Shown here one piece after another: positions 46,401 to 57,702 of a DNA stretch of 64,000 nucleotides. Position 1 is the first letter of the stretch, and every line of letters starts with the position of its first letter. The stretch spans positions 62,001-126,000 of the forward strand of contig JASANG010003067.1 in assembly GCA_030248215.1 (NCBI GenBank), in the 5' to 3' direction. The stretch is from Enoplolaimus lenunculus. Lineage: Eukaryota; Nematoda; Enoplea; Enoplida; Thoracostomopsidae. Under the pieces are notes generated by a model. The model saw only the letters and a list, made by a program, of their open reading frames with translations, had not been told where the DNA came from and did no database searches. Both the position numbers and the translations under genes were made by a program.

Positions 46401-49400
46401 TCTGTACCGTATCCGACAAATATTGGATTAATTGTTGTTGTTGTTGTTGCTAGTAATTTTTGTGGTAGCGACGTCTTAGTAGTATTTTTGGCCCTTTCTA
46501 GACTGTGTTTGTCAGATTTCTTTGGATTTTTTGAGCTAAGTTGCAAAGTTCTGTTCGCTTTAGGTAGTGAATAGCGTGTTTTGCTGGGTTTACTTTCTAA
46601 TTTTTTTCGGTCTGAAGCATTTTTAGATAGGCTTTCATTCGATTGAGTGGTGTTCGTTTTCGCTAATGGACGAGGTTCTGACCATGGGTATTCAGTGTCT
46701 TCGGCAGTAAAACGACCTGTTGCCACTGGTGTTACTCCGTACACGCCCGATTTAGATCCGACAATTTCGTTTTGCAGTTCAGAAACGGCCTCTGGCTGAG
46801 ATGTTAATTCAGCTAAGCTTAAATCGTAATCATTAAGCGGTCTCGAACTGGTAATAAGGCCTCCAATTTTCGGTTTATTTTCATCTCTATCCATATCTTG
46901 ACTATTAGGTTGAACAAATACTTTCTCGGGTAGTTTTTTCGCGTATTTGCTGTCGTCAAAAATAGCTAATGAATGATTACGGTTGGAAGCAGCTTGATTT
47001 TGATTGGTAGATTTTGAATTTTGTGTAATTATAGGGGCCAGCGCTGTTATTAAATGAGAGCCAGTATAATCTTGACGTGGTACCTGGGTGAGAGACACGA
47101 ACTCTTCGGGTATCAATCCGATTCGACCCTGTAGCTGACTGGTTTTAAGATTTTGGGGGAGATTGAAACTTGTTGGTGTAGTTGGTGTTGGTGGTTTGTA
47201 GAGTGGCAATTCCATGGCACGTGATGGGGCTAAAGTGACAGCTTGCGGTGGTACTGAAAATACAAATACCTGGCAGGATTATCTTATAGTTGGGTACAAG
47301 TTATCACTTAGAGCGCGTAAATAAGGGGACCGGAGGTGCTTAGCCCGCCGTTGAAAATATTTGCCACGCCTGTAAGGTTTAGCACAACTTCCAAATCAAA
47401 GTCTGTATGCACTTTCCTAATAGTTTTTGGCACATTCTAAAACATTGATGTGGGTAGGGGTGAATACCATTTGCGTGTTTGATGTTCGTTTTTAGTGAAA
47501 CAGAGTTTTTTAAATAAATTGCACTGTTATTTAAAAATTGTTCATAAAACTCGGTTAGTTTGTTGTAGAAAAATTACATGCAATCATTAATGAGTAAAAG
47601 CTGGAGCAGCGTGGACGTGCTCGTGCGAATAAAATGGAAATGTTTTCTCATTGGTTCTTAAAATAAATGGAATTATATTTTTCAACTGTCCCCATATGCC
47701 CTCGGTGGTCTTTCTAGGGAATGAGTAGAGGGTGGTAGCCCATGCACTGAGAATGCATACATGTTGATCGTTAAAACTTCTTTGGAGCTTTCACAAATTT
47801 CTAATTTCTTCATTTTGATATTATTTCGGTTTAATTTGTTTGTTGGAATCGGCATCGGTCCGTCATCGGCAAAATTTCAAAATAAAAATCGGCATCGGAA
47901 CAGAATCGACAAAAAAATTGAAACTTACACGTTGTAAATACGGCATTAACCGGCCGGCTTCGGCTGCCTTTGTATTCAGTAAACAAATTGATCACGTACG
48001 TTGTGCGCGGTGTCAAATCGTCGAACAATATTGGATCTCTAAAATTTTCAATTTAAAAATGTTCAAAATGGAATTTCATTAGAAAAGCTGTATCTCACAC
48101 AATAAGTGTTGCCTGCTGTTTTTGTAAGGCATATACTCTGGTTCAGTCTTATGTTTTTAGATTTACTGTACTGACCCGAATAAGAGGGTGTGGGGTAATA
48201 AGAGGTGGTCCCCATTTTGAGTGCATTCAATAGGAGTCCGCATCCCTAATAAGAGTCCGTAAGCGGATAGAGTCCCAAAGGCCTAATTAGAGTCCATGAA
48301 GGTCAGTTATTCCTAATTGTGCATAAATGATACCAGGACCCAATCAAATTGAGTTAGAGTCTTTAAAGCGTACTTAAAGTTTGAAAGTACTTTCCTAAGT
48401 ATAACCTTGCATGATTGCTCAAGCTATTGACACAAGACAAATAAACGTTTAATTCAACGGATAGTTGCAGTACCGGATATATATCATAACGAAGGGCGGC
48501 GGAAGGCGGGTTGAAAACAAATAACAGTCCGTAACCGAACAACAAGGGGAGTACCCTCTGGAGAGGCAAAATAAATATCAGAAGGTGTATGTTTTATGGT
48601 GACGCTGGTCAAGGCCTTGTCTTAGCTTTAAACATAAACATAGGTCACTTAAAAGGCTATACATGGAATTAAGCTTGAAGTTCTGCGTATCTTTAGGCGT
48701 CGCTTTAATAGTCCGGGATGGTTTTGCCAGAATCCAGGCTTTGTCTGAGCTTCAGGTTTAGATTTCGCATTTGCACTAGGTTCAGGGAAGTGCTCAGACT
48801 TTGGCTTAGCAATAACCGCTTACAGCCTTGATCCTGCGGTCCTATGAATGGTGCGGTTATTGTATTCGTTGAGCCAAAACAACAATATGTAACGATCGAA
48901 CAGGGCATCGGGGCCTTCCGTTGGAGGTGCGATGGTCACTTGAACACTATTTGGACCGATTTTATCGATTAGTATTTTCGATGAAATTATTGGAGCTAAA
49001 ACAATAGGTGGTTTTTAGACTTTTTCCAAATATAATGTCACATCTCGCCGAACCCCGTCGGCCGTCAGTACCAATTACCGATTGCTCGCGTACGACATAT
49101 ATAACACGGCGACGGACAGCGATGCACGACAAGTATCTTTAGCGCTATGGATTTCTGTGCCGCATAACGCCGTGCATCATAAATAAAAGTAAATTTTTTA
49201 TGTGTTGCGAGGCGATGTCCGGCGCAGCGTTGTTCCACATTACTAGTAATGCGTAATCTATTTTACTGCTTGGTCCGGGTGTCGAAATTGGTGAAGCCAA
49301 CTTTTCATTTTCGTTTAGAACAAACTTGGGCCGCAGATGGTTGAATTTACAAATGGTTTTCAATTTTTATATTCTCGTTTTCGGACTTTGTAAAATCAAG

Positions 49401-52400
49401 CAGTATCGGGCTTCAATTGACCATTATGACGCGTTAAACGATATTTAAATTTTTATGGAATTTGCCTGGGTATAGCCATACTGTGATCGATTAACGTGAT
49501 TGGAGGATGCCGTTCGCACCGAGTTGGAGACGAGCCGTCCTTAAAGAAATTTCATTGTTTTCATCAACGAGTTTATTATTTGATTCAAAAATATTTGAAA
49601 TACAACCATTGAAGTAAACCAAGGATCGAAGCCTAAGCCTTAGACGGCGAGGTTGCTCGGCGCTTAAGAATATCAGCCCTAAAATGTGCTAACACATTAT
49701 CGTTTAATCTTACGCGTTGTTGCGTACAGCTGAACACCTTCACTTTGAACTCCGAACTCTGATACGTTATAGACGATAAACATATACTGATGCGATGGCA
49801 GTAATCCGCTTATGAGCATTGGGCTTTTGTCGCGAACTTTAAGTTCTTCGTGTACATCGAAATCCTGTAAAACACAATTCCAATTTTCAGTGTTTAATTT
49901 TTAAACTTTAATATCAGCTTTGTTTTGAAAAGGACAATTCATTCTTTAGCAATACTTTGTTTTCTGGCTGACCGCTGAATTTTACGAGTGATGGAGTCAA
50001 CGAATGCTATGCTTTAAATTTGCAACTTGTAACCTGAAGAATACCACGATTGTTTTATGAAATAGTTTACAGGGCAGCAGCCAAGTGCGTATCCTAAATT
50101 TTTGTTTAGAACTCTGGTATGTCAGTTTAGCCAGGATCGGTATGGACCTTACAGCGGCGTAGTCATGATATTGCAAAAGGAAGTAACGTTGTATTAAAAT
50201 TTTGAAGAAAGGTTTATGTGTTACCAATGGAAAGTGCTTTTAAACCATCTTATTAAACTGCTGGAAAAACCGGTACGGGGCATGTGAGTGTGTTCATTAA
50301 AACATATATTTATTATTGCCACACTCAGTTCGGTTTACCAAGTACTGTGCTCAAAATCTGTAAAATGTTGAGTTTCCAAGCCATACTCAGCATAACACAC
50401 TAGATTGAGGATGAAAATTTTTCAAGACAGGCACACAAGTACTTCAAACGACTTGCAGGCGAAGTTGAAACTTTTGTTAACGGCATGGGTCAAATTATTT
50501 TTGAGGACTGAGTACTTTTGCGTCCTCTGGTTACAGGGTCATGAGTTTCACTGCTACGACTTTGCCAGAATTTGCGTATTTTCACGCCAAACCTACATTT
50601 TGTGACGCAAAAGCTACAACAATTTTGAATCGAGACGCTTCTATGGGTACTTCCGGATCGGACAGCTCCACTGGCCAGTCCCATATTAAACGGATATCTG
50701 CCCGATGATTGTTTTTGTTCGTTTCCAACGAAAGAATGCGAAAGTTTTCAACGTCTTTGGGTTCTAAAATTAATATTTTGTTTTATAAGAAATTTTCCAC
50801 ACCTGTACGGGTGTTTGTTACTTCTTCTACACGTCATATTATAGTTCTAGAATCGAAGTTCATTTTAGTTCAGTGAGCAAAGCCGATACAGCAAATTAAA
50901 CACGTTTAGCGGCTAACGATTTGAAGATCACATATGCTCAGCATTTAACACTCATTTATTCAAAAACTTACAGGTGTACGTATGTTATCGTTTCAATTGT
51001 AAGCATATTTAATTTTTGAATGTACAGAGCCTCATTTGCCTGATTAACAAGTCTTGCAAAATTCTGGTTGATTAAGCCTTTAGCATAGTGCAAGCCTAAA
51101 GATAGGTCAAACCAGTGACCGATCCAGAAATTTCTAACGGAGGCAGGGCGGGCTGGCAAAAGTTATGACACGCAATTTTTGCTGCATGCCATTATACATG
51201 TCCCAATTTTGTGAGACGTTAAAAATTACCAGATCGCAATTTGATCACACAAAATTTTCTAATGGTGAGATGATACGCCCCTCGCCCCTCCCTATAGATC
51301 CGCTGGTGGTGTAACCCTAAGCTTAAACTGAACATGTGCTTAAAATAAAGCATAACCTAATGCCCATCGCCTGCACTTTTCTTTCGGACCAGTTGTATTC
51401 ATTAGCGAATATCGTTGCACTTGTGTAATGCTAATTACTGCCATATGCATTCACTTACTTCTGAGATCTGCAATTATCGAGGCAGGATATTTGTTAAGCC
51501 GTTTTTCGCCGTCCGTACAATATACCATAAGCTGAAATTACAAACAACTTTAATAAAATATTTTATACAATTTTACTCTTTTCACTATTATTGCAATTAA
51601 TAGGGCGCAACAAACCCAGGAACGTAAGAACACATTTGAGACTGCCGGGGCCACTATGGCTAGCAACGGAGTCTGGGATCTGGGAGTGACGCCCTGGTGA
51701 GAGTTCCAGGCGACAATGTAACCACAGTTTTTGAATCGATTTAAAATTAATATAAAAGTACAAGGAATTAATACGCTGTGCTAATCAATATTTGTCCAGG
51801 TGCCCAAAAGCTAATCCGAAAACGAAGGTGGCATACGATGAACAGCAGGGGATCTAGAATATACACACATATATGTATATATAAATATATAATAGTAATA
51901 AGGCCACAAGCGAAGCGAGCAAAAAGTATTCCAAACGGAATTTAAGTAGTAAATTTTAACAAAAACTGCATTTGATCGTGGTTACGTAGATTGAACCTGG
52001 GTGTGCCATTTGAGTTCGCTAGTGACACAAATATTTATTGGTGAAAGAACCTTCGCGAGCGAAACGAGCGAAAAGCGAAACGTATTTTAGCGTTAAATCA
52101 TCATGTAAAAGCGTCATCTTTGGTTCAATTTTAAGAAAATAACCATTTCAAAAACGGCTCCTACAGCTATGAAACCAATAATAAAAATAATGAAAACGAA
52201 AAAACAAATTTTTAAATACAAAGAACGAAGATTTACAGTTTTTACCTTGAAAATCGACCAGAAAATCTGGCAACTTTAGAATACTGACTTTATTGTTTTG
52301 TTTTCTGGTTCAAAAGTTACAAAACCAATAACCAACTGGTGATAAATGCGTTGCATAGTTCACAATACTAGCCAAAAGTAAACAAATCTTACCTCTATAA

Positions 52401-54781
52401 ATCGGCCAGGAAACCGGTTTAATTCAATGCGGGTCGTGGTTTTGCCGTCTGGTACGAGATAGCGGGTGCCTCTTCGGGCAGCGTGGGAAGCAACAGTTTG
52501 AGACCGGTCGATAACGTCAAGCCAATGAAGGGGGCAGTATGCTGTTTCTTCTAGAGCAGGAAGCCAGGAAACTTCCAGCCGATTGCCGTCTACCTGAGTT
52601 GCTGATATCTGCCGGGGTCGAAACGAATCAGCTATAACAAAAATTGTACAATTTAGCAATTTATGCATTGTGCATTACGAACAGATTCAGAGGTACTGCA
52701 TGTCCACAGTCGTGTCGGGCTGAAAACTTTGCGACGTAAATTGCTCATCGGAAGCTCACAATAAGTATGTTTTTAGCTAAAGTTCTGCATAACATTTTGC
52801 GTCATCGGAACGATTTTAAGATTTTGATTGAGAAATTTGCTAAGCACATTTTAAAATTTAACATTTCCAATCACAAAAAGTATCCTTTTTCACGGAGGCG
52901 GAGTATATTAGAAAACAAACTTCGCCAGCGAAGCGAACAAAAAACTAAACAAACGTGAGTAAACGGGATGTTAAATTTAGTTGTGCTGAAGGCGCAAAAT
53001 TTTTGGCCATGTAAAGATCAGGGGCTGAATGTTTTTCTGTGGCACTACAATGGGGTAAGCTTAAGCTTTAGACTAATTGTTTCGTTAGGCTCAGGCTTAG
53101 GCCTAACCTTATTCTTACACTTAAGCTTAGCTTGGCAATATGCTTACAGTACGGTTAACCTTGTTCTACACATTGGCCAAATTTGTTCAACCGGCATGGT
53201 TGTTTTGTTTTAACCTGAAGTAGCTCCTTTCAGTTGCGTCCGCGGAAATGATATTTTGGGGCGCCCAATAATTTTTAGGGCCTTGCAATTGCATTTTTGT
53301 TAGTTTGTGGTGTATTAAACTTGAACTACACTTACTGCTTGTCAATGTAACATCGAGAATGAGATCTTCCCGAGCGACACCAACCAAAAACGCATACACT
53401 TTTATATGATACTCAGTTCCAGGTAAAGTATTCATTATCTGCAATAACGATATCGATGCATACAACAAGACTGCAGCTTGGACTACATTTCGAAACTGCG
53501 TTACCCCAAGTAAAAAAATTTCTTCGAGTGATTATAGAGAGCAAGAAGTATTCGTTGCGATGTAAAATTCAGAATGTTAAATGGGTATAACCTTTTAGTT
53601 TCCAAAATAATGTTTAGGTTTTCAAAACAATTCAGTTAACGAGACGTTGGCCACGCCACTGTATAAACTTAATAGTTTCAACCGATATGGCTTATGTCAA
53701 AAGTTTATCCTTTGGTAAACCTTTCAAAAGTTGTAAATTGAAATTTGTTTGTATTCAACAAATGCTTAACTAATGTCAAACCCAAATGGCCGTACTATAG
53801 GGCATAGCAAGGCACCAATTGCGTTCCGAGTACGGACTTAAATGAATGTTTTTTATAACCATCAGGGCCAAACTTCGACCAATAATTTTAGAGAATTTTC
53901 TCAAAACTAAAATACGAAAAGGTTTCATAAATCTCAGGTGTAAAAATTTAAATTTATCACCAGCTCTATCATGCTTACCTCGGCGTGTCGCCATTCTTCT
54001 CCCATCAGTATCGTGTGGGTGTTTGGTTCACCAATGGGGGGATCATACTCCAACCGGTACTGAAAATATCCGCTGTGAATCGGAATGCGAGACGTCCAAT
54101 TGACGTCTATTGTTCCAGTAGTAGCGATTGCAGTCGGTTCCATTTCCTAAAATTGAAAAATTCCGTTAAATTGAAAGTTCACTTTTTGGAATTAGCGGAA
54201 TTTTTTAAGAAATTGGGAATTTGGGATTTTCGTTTTGTTAAATAAGAAAGGTCACTTCCATGATATCGAAAGTAATTTCAGTTTAAGAAAATTATTTGTG
54301 AAGTCTAGAAATTCACCAACTGAAAGCCATCCTTGAATAACTTGGGAAAGTCATTAATATTTAAAATTTCGAAAACATATTTTCTGTATTTTGTGATGTA
54401 TAACAGGAAAACTAATTTATCAAATTGAGAAATTCGCTCCATGAAATAAAAAAAATTGACTCCGAAAATGGGAAATTCACGTTCTAGCAGTTGATTTTCA
54501 CGAATCTGGAAAATATATTTTAAAACTGAAAAGTATACTTTGTGAGATTGTGCAATAGATAGTGCGCACCGCATATATTCTCTTTTCATACAGAGAATGC
54601 ACTCAGCTGCATACATTTGTCTAATTATTTCACACTTTGTTGGTATTCCACTTACCAATAAATCCAACCCAAACGTAAAATTTGGAACCGTTATAATTCC
54701 AACCATTAACAGCAGTAACCTTCCAACTGATTCGGACCTCCGGAACATTATTGGATAAATTTTCCTTCTTGGCTCTAACAT
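34274..54781 (-). CDS. Large FN3-repeat single-pass receptor, RPTP-like ectodomain without phosphatase (18 coding exons)
   Basis: Exons, 5' to 3': 54656-54781, 53979-54146, 53336-53438, 52393-52631, 51459-51531, 50597-50763, 49714-49864, 48824-48995, 47929-48038, 44769-47253, 44181-44335, 43235-43362, 42439-42574, 41595-41747, 40694-40819, 36671-36748, 35784-35982, 34274-34430. Every join is phase-consistent; total about 1641 residues. Layout: signal peptide (1-38), FN3-1 (45-133), FN3-2 (134-237), FN3-3 (238-343), FN3-4 (344-437), disordered region (440-1190), FN3-5 (1190-1310), membrane-proximal FN3-6 (1318-1453), TM (1480-1497) and a tail of about 144 residues with nine cysteines. FN3-6 has FPVTNGPIANWSIVVTEDYN and ELCNGELKANTTYYVKVRG, typical of receptor tyrosine phosphatases. 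No PTP motif (HCxAGxGR) is found downstream. Weakest points: the donor after the TM exon and the last three exons. A conservative name is FN3-domain transmembrane receptor. Confidence 0.85.
34797..35217. mobile_element. CCCGAATAAGAG-type MITE in FN3-receptor last intron
   Basis: actgtagtggcccgaataag at the left and cctctttttcgggtcagtac at the right are inverted. It shares the inside with 21818 and 48166 (gtccgtaaccgaataacaag, gttaattcaacggatagttg). Confidence 0.7.
35441..35643. mobile_element. Palindromic MITE with gagtcaaatttgactc core (best copy)
   Basis: Near-complete palindrome of about 200 bp: cactgcaaaaaacggggagt ... tcctcatttttacagtg, with gactacacaaactgagtcaa facing ttgactcagtgtgtgtagtc. 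It lies in the last FN3-receptor intron. Confidence 0.8.
35784..35982 (-). CDS. FN3 receptor penultimate exon, cysteine-rich tail
   Basis: The exon lies between cctgtttaag and the strong donor GTAAGTGA; phase 1 in, phase 2 out. It encodes GGCYSYYAFEWFFADKCKQQ followed by C-containing sequence, TLTPPRIT and VEKCAGFQDTQVYATCNF. I do not recognise the domain. Confidence 0.6.
36015..36195. mobile_element. CCCGAATAAGAG-type MITE fragment
   Basis: gttatgacctgaataaaaga at the left and cctcttattcgggttactac at the right; most of the interior is deleted. Confidence 0.5.
36338..36513. mobile_element. hAT-type MITE fragment, second family
   Basis: caggttgtaaacagataaaa at the left and caaacgaacatccggttgtg at the right. 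Internal deletion relative to 33715; no clear target duplication. Confidence 0.5.
36615..36748 (-). CDS. FN3 receptor cytoplasmic exon with two possible ends
   Basis: The acceptor is acatttcag. It encodes ARFKRDQQEWKRKSLASQSC and QDSTDG. A good donor (G/GTAAATTT) at 36671 joins in phase to the exon at 35784-35982. If unused, the frame runs on through KFLPVIGG and RATQQA to TAA at 36617-36615, giving a short basic tail. Both forms may exist. Confidence 0.6.
38040..38260. mobile_element. Decayed palindromic gagtcaaa MITE
   Basis: It contains ccgccagagtcaaatttgac, tcaaattttgactc and a terminal cattttgcagtgtg; the left end is diverged. Confidence 0.5.
40065..40245. mobile_element. TTAGGC-type MITE in FN3-receptor intron
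   Basis: ttctgtgggactgcaatact, cagcttaggtttcggcttcg, cattcttacgcttaggcata and the right end ctgtctattatacattggcc match the family order. Confidence 0.65.
40694..40819 (-). CDS. FN3 receptor transmembrane exon
   Basis: The acceptor is atgatttcag. The frame from exon M continues as DRQVIFLNHASSEGSRKTT and then ICVSLFIVIVTIIVNLPF, an 18-residue hydrophobic helix. The frame would hit TGA at 40691-40689. The proposed donor CA/GTTGAC just before it is weak but in phase, and joins to ARFKRDQQEWKRK in the next exon, an ideal stop-transfer. If that donor is not used, the protein ends two residues after the helix. Confidence 0.62.
41168..41355. mobile_element. hAT-type MITE, second family, perfect target duplication
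   Basis: CAGGGTGTAACTGGACATCC at the left and gtttacatcctg at the right, flanked by ACGCTATG at 41160-41167 and 41356-41363. It lies in the FN3-receptor intron before the TM exon. Confidence 0.85.
41595..43362 (-). CDS. FN3 receptor exons for the membrane-proximal RPTP-like FN3 domain
   Basis: Three exons: 43235-43362, 42439-42574 and 41595-41747. Read in frame they give LLPWRVDSSYTTITLGFTKD, FPVTNGPIANWSIVVTEDYN, a region with LIWPPYQ and HTTFTVGSEEDC, and ELCNGELKANTTYYVKVRG, ending TDYAEFSTN. In group R3/R2B receptor tyrosine phosphatases the last FN3 before the membrane has the same order: NG.I..Y.VIV, a W.P.YQ-type strand, C.NGPL and T.Y.VK.R. This is the best family clue in the gene. 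Confidence 0.85.
42740..42880 (-). mobile_element. tRNA-derived SINE, copy 2, in an intron of the FN3 receptor
   Basis: The reverse complement reads gagcgtcaagctcctatagc then tcaatggtgatggtatacgc, box B gagttcgaatcct and the same 3' body as copy 1. It lies between coding exons 42439-42574 and 43235-43362, in the gene's orientation. Confidence 0.8.
44769..47253 (-). CDS. FN3 receptor giant exon: 827-codon disordered insert plus start of FN3-5
   Basis: A single 2485-nt exon joins H (phase 1) to J (phase 2). Apart from the ends it is low complexity: Ser/Thr/Lys/Asn/Pro-rich, with an acidic-Tyr patch (FYEFFNPKNSNYFYREYDAE), a Thr run (TKTATTTTTTSTTTTYEF), a strongly basic stretch (RKNKKKKK) followed by PPPP, and many NxS/T sites. 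The final 75 or so residues hold the first strands of an FN3 (TGISAVIRSNSVKLMW), itself interrupted by a Ser/Asp-rich loop before YPVYTLE. The other exons are 73-239 nt, so this one is exceptional. Antisense open frames here are shadows. Confidence 0.88.
48166..48580. mobile_element. CCCGAATAAGAG-type MITE in FN3-receptor intron
   Basis: It starts tactgtactgacccgaataa and carries the shared interior (gtccgtaagcggatagagtc, cagtccgtaaccgaacaaca, ctctggagaggcaaaataaa). The right terminus is lost. Confidence 0.65.
51860..52100. repeat. gcgaagcgagc-bearing repeat in FN3-receptor intron
   Basis: aaggccacaagcgaagcgag (51900) and ccttcgcgagcgaaacgagc (52050) recur at 19375, 19650, 52920 and 58405. 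A dispersed family of unknown type. Confidence 0.4.
53000..53180. mobile_element. TTAGGC-type MITE, near full length
   Basis: The left end ggccatgtaaagatcagggg and the right end ttgttctacacattggcc are inverted. Inside: gcttaagctttagactaatt and ggctcaggcttaggcctaac. It lies in the FN3-receptor intron between 53336 and 52631. Confidence 0.75.
54656..54781 (-). CDS. FN3 receptor exon 1: signal peptide
   Basis: ATG at 54781 gives a basic n-region (MLEPRRKIYPIMFRRSESVG), a hydrophobic core (LLLLMVGIITVPNF) and TFG before LDLL, then the donor GTAAGTGG in phase 0. That matches exon 2, which must be read from phase 0. A second open frame here looks protein-like but would enter exon 2 out of frame. 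Confidence 0.8.
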
Positions 54782-57700
54782 AGTTTATGTACTTTTCAAA
54801 AAGCTTGATGTAGGGAAAAGCACGAAACATTGGAAACTGGCATTTCACAGAAATACTTGGCTAAGCTGCATAAATCTTTCATTTGTTTCTATATAAAATT
54901 ATTTAAATGTGAACGACAGTCTTGCTTCAATAACTAAGTTCGGCTATATTAGGTAATTAGAAAGGTTTTAAATAGATTATAGAATACAAATTTTTTAAAA
55001 ATTCCACTTTTAACCATTCGTATTCATTACTGATAGCTAGATATAAATATAAGAGAAATATTAACTGCTCGATCTGAAACTTTTTCTTCATGTGCCAGTA
55101 TATATTCTTAAATGAGCTTAGCACCCATCACCAGTTGGTGATAGCGCATGTGATAATTTAATTATTTAATGGTAAGCTTCGCAATTTAGCGAATTTTTTA
55201 GATTAGAATCACCTACTTCAGTGCCCGTTTTGAGATCTGCAACTGCTATAGTTCGTGTGTTTGAAACCTCAAGCTAACTAGCATGCGTATGTATTAGGTG
55301 GGCTTGAAAGGGAGCTAAATCTGCCAATAATGTCGCCCCGAGCTTTTCCTGTAACAAATTTCATGACGTTTAGCACAAAAAATGTGTCTGGCATCTTGAT
55401 CGCTTCGCTCTGCAACTCATACTTCATGAGGTTAGTCAGCCCCTTTAATACATTTACAACAATTCCACTCCTGAACTGGTGGTTATTGCAATACGCATTT
55501 GAGAATATAAGCATAGATTTGTAAGTGTAAGAAAGTATTCTTGTATTAGCGATGTGAATTTAAATTCTCACTGAACATTAGTTGCTAATAAAAAGATTTG
55601 ATGTTCTCGCCCATGTTAATTATAGAGGCCTGACCACTTTAAGACAGAGATGCTGACGGACTCAGAGACCGCGCAGCGTTGGCTTAGGTTTAGGCTAAGG
55701 CTCAATAGGCTTACGTTATTGGTTAACTTGAGACTTATTATGCAGACGCTTTTAGTTAACATTTGCCTATATTTGCATCAGATATTCATTAAAACAGTTC
55801 ATTATTATTGGTTGATGGTAAAATTTGTATAATAAAATGTTAATTATCATGTAACATTCAACGCAGAGTCGCTGATCTGAGTCGAGGTGTTTGACCATAA
55901 CTCATGAACCAAATCAATGGTCGTGAAAAATTTAGCACCACTCGAGTCAGCATTGTCAGTTTACCTTGAACATATTTATTTAAAAAAATGTCGTTGTCAA
56001 AAGCTTCGTTTTTATTTTAAAATATAGAATTAAAATTCAAATTTGGTTGTGGAATTTTATCAGGCGATGTCATGACTCATGAGGAACTGAATACTACGAC
56101 GTTTTTCAAAATAGCGTAGCTTTTCCTTAGACGTCTTGTGATGGGCAAAGAACCAAAAATTCTCCCTGTAAACGCCGTCCGCTACTACACTTTGTTTACT
56201 GTACAAAAAAACCCAATGTTTACTTCGGTTTTGCAAAGTCATTATAATAGAAATGAAATCGCACGTAATAGAGTTGTCCTCACTGTACATAGATTTCTTT
56301 TTTAATTCTAAGCAGTCTAAGCAAGCAACTCTTTGTCCTCAATCCTGCATTCAGCTTAATTCTCATATCAAACAATACTCTAAACAAATTTGTCTGTTTC
56401 GTCATCAATGCTTATAGGAACATTTATAGGTTACATATATATTTATATATATATAAATATATATATATATTTATATATATAAATGTCTTAGTTTATGCTT
56501 ATACGCTAATTATTCAACATAAAGTAAAACATAACGTTTGTAATTTGTTAAATTTGATATACAGTACGTCTCACATTAAACCCCGCGTTGATCAAAGCCT
56601 GCTGGACTTATTATAATTACCAAACCAGTGGCCTACTGAGCGAGGGGCAGCAATAGCGCGACCCTCATATCCGCATTTAAACTTGGCAGGTTACAAAAGT
56701 GTTTTATTAAACCACGGTTTACTGGCTTGCTAATTCTAAATTAAGAACAAGTATTTTAGACTGTTTCATTGCCGCCCCGTCCTTAGACTGAATTCTTCGG
56801 CACGCCACTGGACTGAAACTATAAGATCGTTTCCTATAAATTAAGACCTTCCTCACATTTTACGCTTAGGCATATACTATGAATAGGCTTACGGTTTATT
56901 TCTTTGTCTAAAACTTGAAGCCAAAACCTTAAGTGTAAGGGAAAACTGTGCAGCAAGAGTTATATGCATAGTGTAAAACGCCCTGCAGCGTTGCTCTTCC
57001 CACTGTATATTTTGGCAAGAATTACGGCTCTATGCTTTATCACAATTCTATTGTTTGTATGTTTTTTTAAAAAAAACAATTCTTTGACACAATTTCAGTT
57101 ACATTATAAAAATTGTCTTTTGTTTGTCGAATCGGATGGGAGGATAAATAGTGTACAAGTTGTGTTGTGTAAAAAAAGTAAGACAAAACTGTGTCTATTT
57201 TCTAAAAAATGAATCAAGATTTAAGTAAATATAATGTATCTTAAAATAGCTTTTTAAATGCTATGTAAGGCACGGCATCAGATGTTTTTAGTGTAGGAAA
57301 TTATAACAAATGTTGCTGAAAATTGTTAAAAATAGCGTATTGCATCGTGAGAGAATATACTGCAGTATTTAGTCCAGCAAAAACAATTTAACAATAAGTT
57401 TCAGTGCCATTACCTAGTGTATAAAGGGATGACTTCAAAATCAACGTAAAGTAATCTCAGTGTCTTGGGCATGAGCGTAGGCAGGATTTCAGTTCATATG
57501 AATATAACATCATGTAATAATTTTTTGACCTCTAAAATACAGAAGGTTGTTCTAGTAAAATCTGTTACACGAGCTCGCAGTCAAAGGGAGGCTAGGGCTG
57601 CTCAGCACCCTTGGAAGAATTTTATCCCCCACAGGAAATATTCAACCTTGCATGTAAAGTGATAGAAAATCCTTGTATGCCCTCCTGAAAAATGTTTACT
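54782..57700. other. Intergenic upstream of the FN3 receptor
   Basis: AT-rich with TTAGGC-like scraps (55680, 56870) and no supported exon. The receptor promoter presumably lies here, but no element can be named. Confidence 0.5.
56435..56486. repeat. Alternating AT tract
   Basis: A palindromic run of tatatataaatatatata-type sequence about 50 bp long, likely to form cruciform or slip structures. Confidence 0.8.
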
Positions 57701-57702
57701 GT

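Noticed and set aside
54630-54848. Alternative frame over the receptor's first exon reading PEVRISWKVTAVNGW
   Set aside because: It looks FN3-like, but would leave the exon in phase 1 and reach a stop in exon 2. The overlapping signal-peptide frame fits phase 0.
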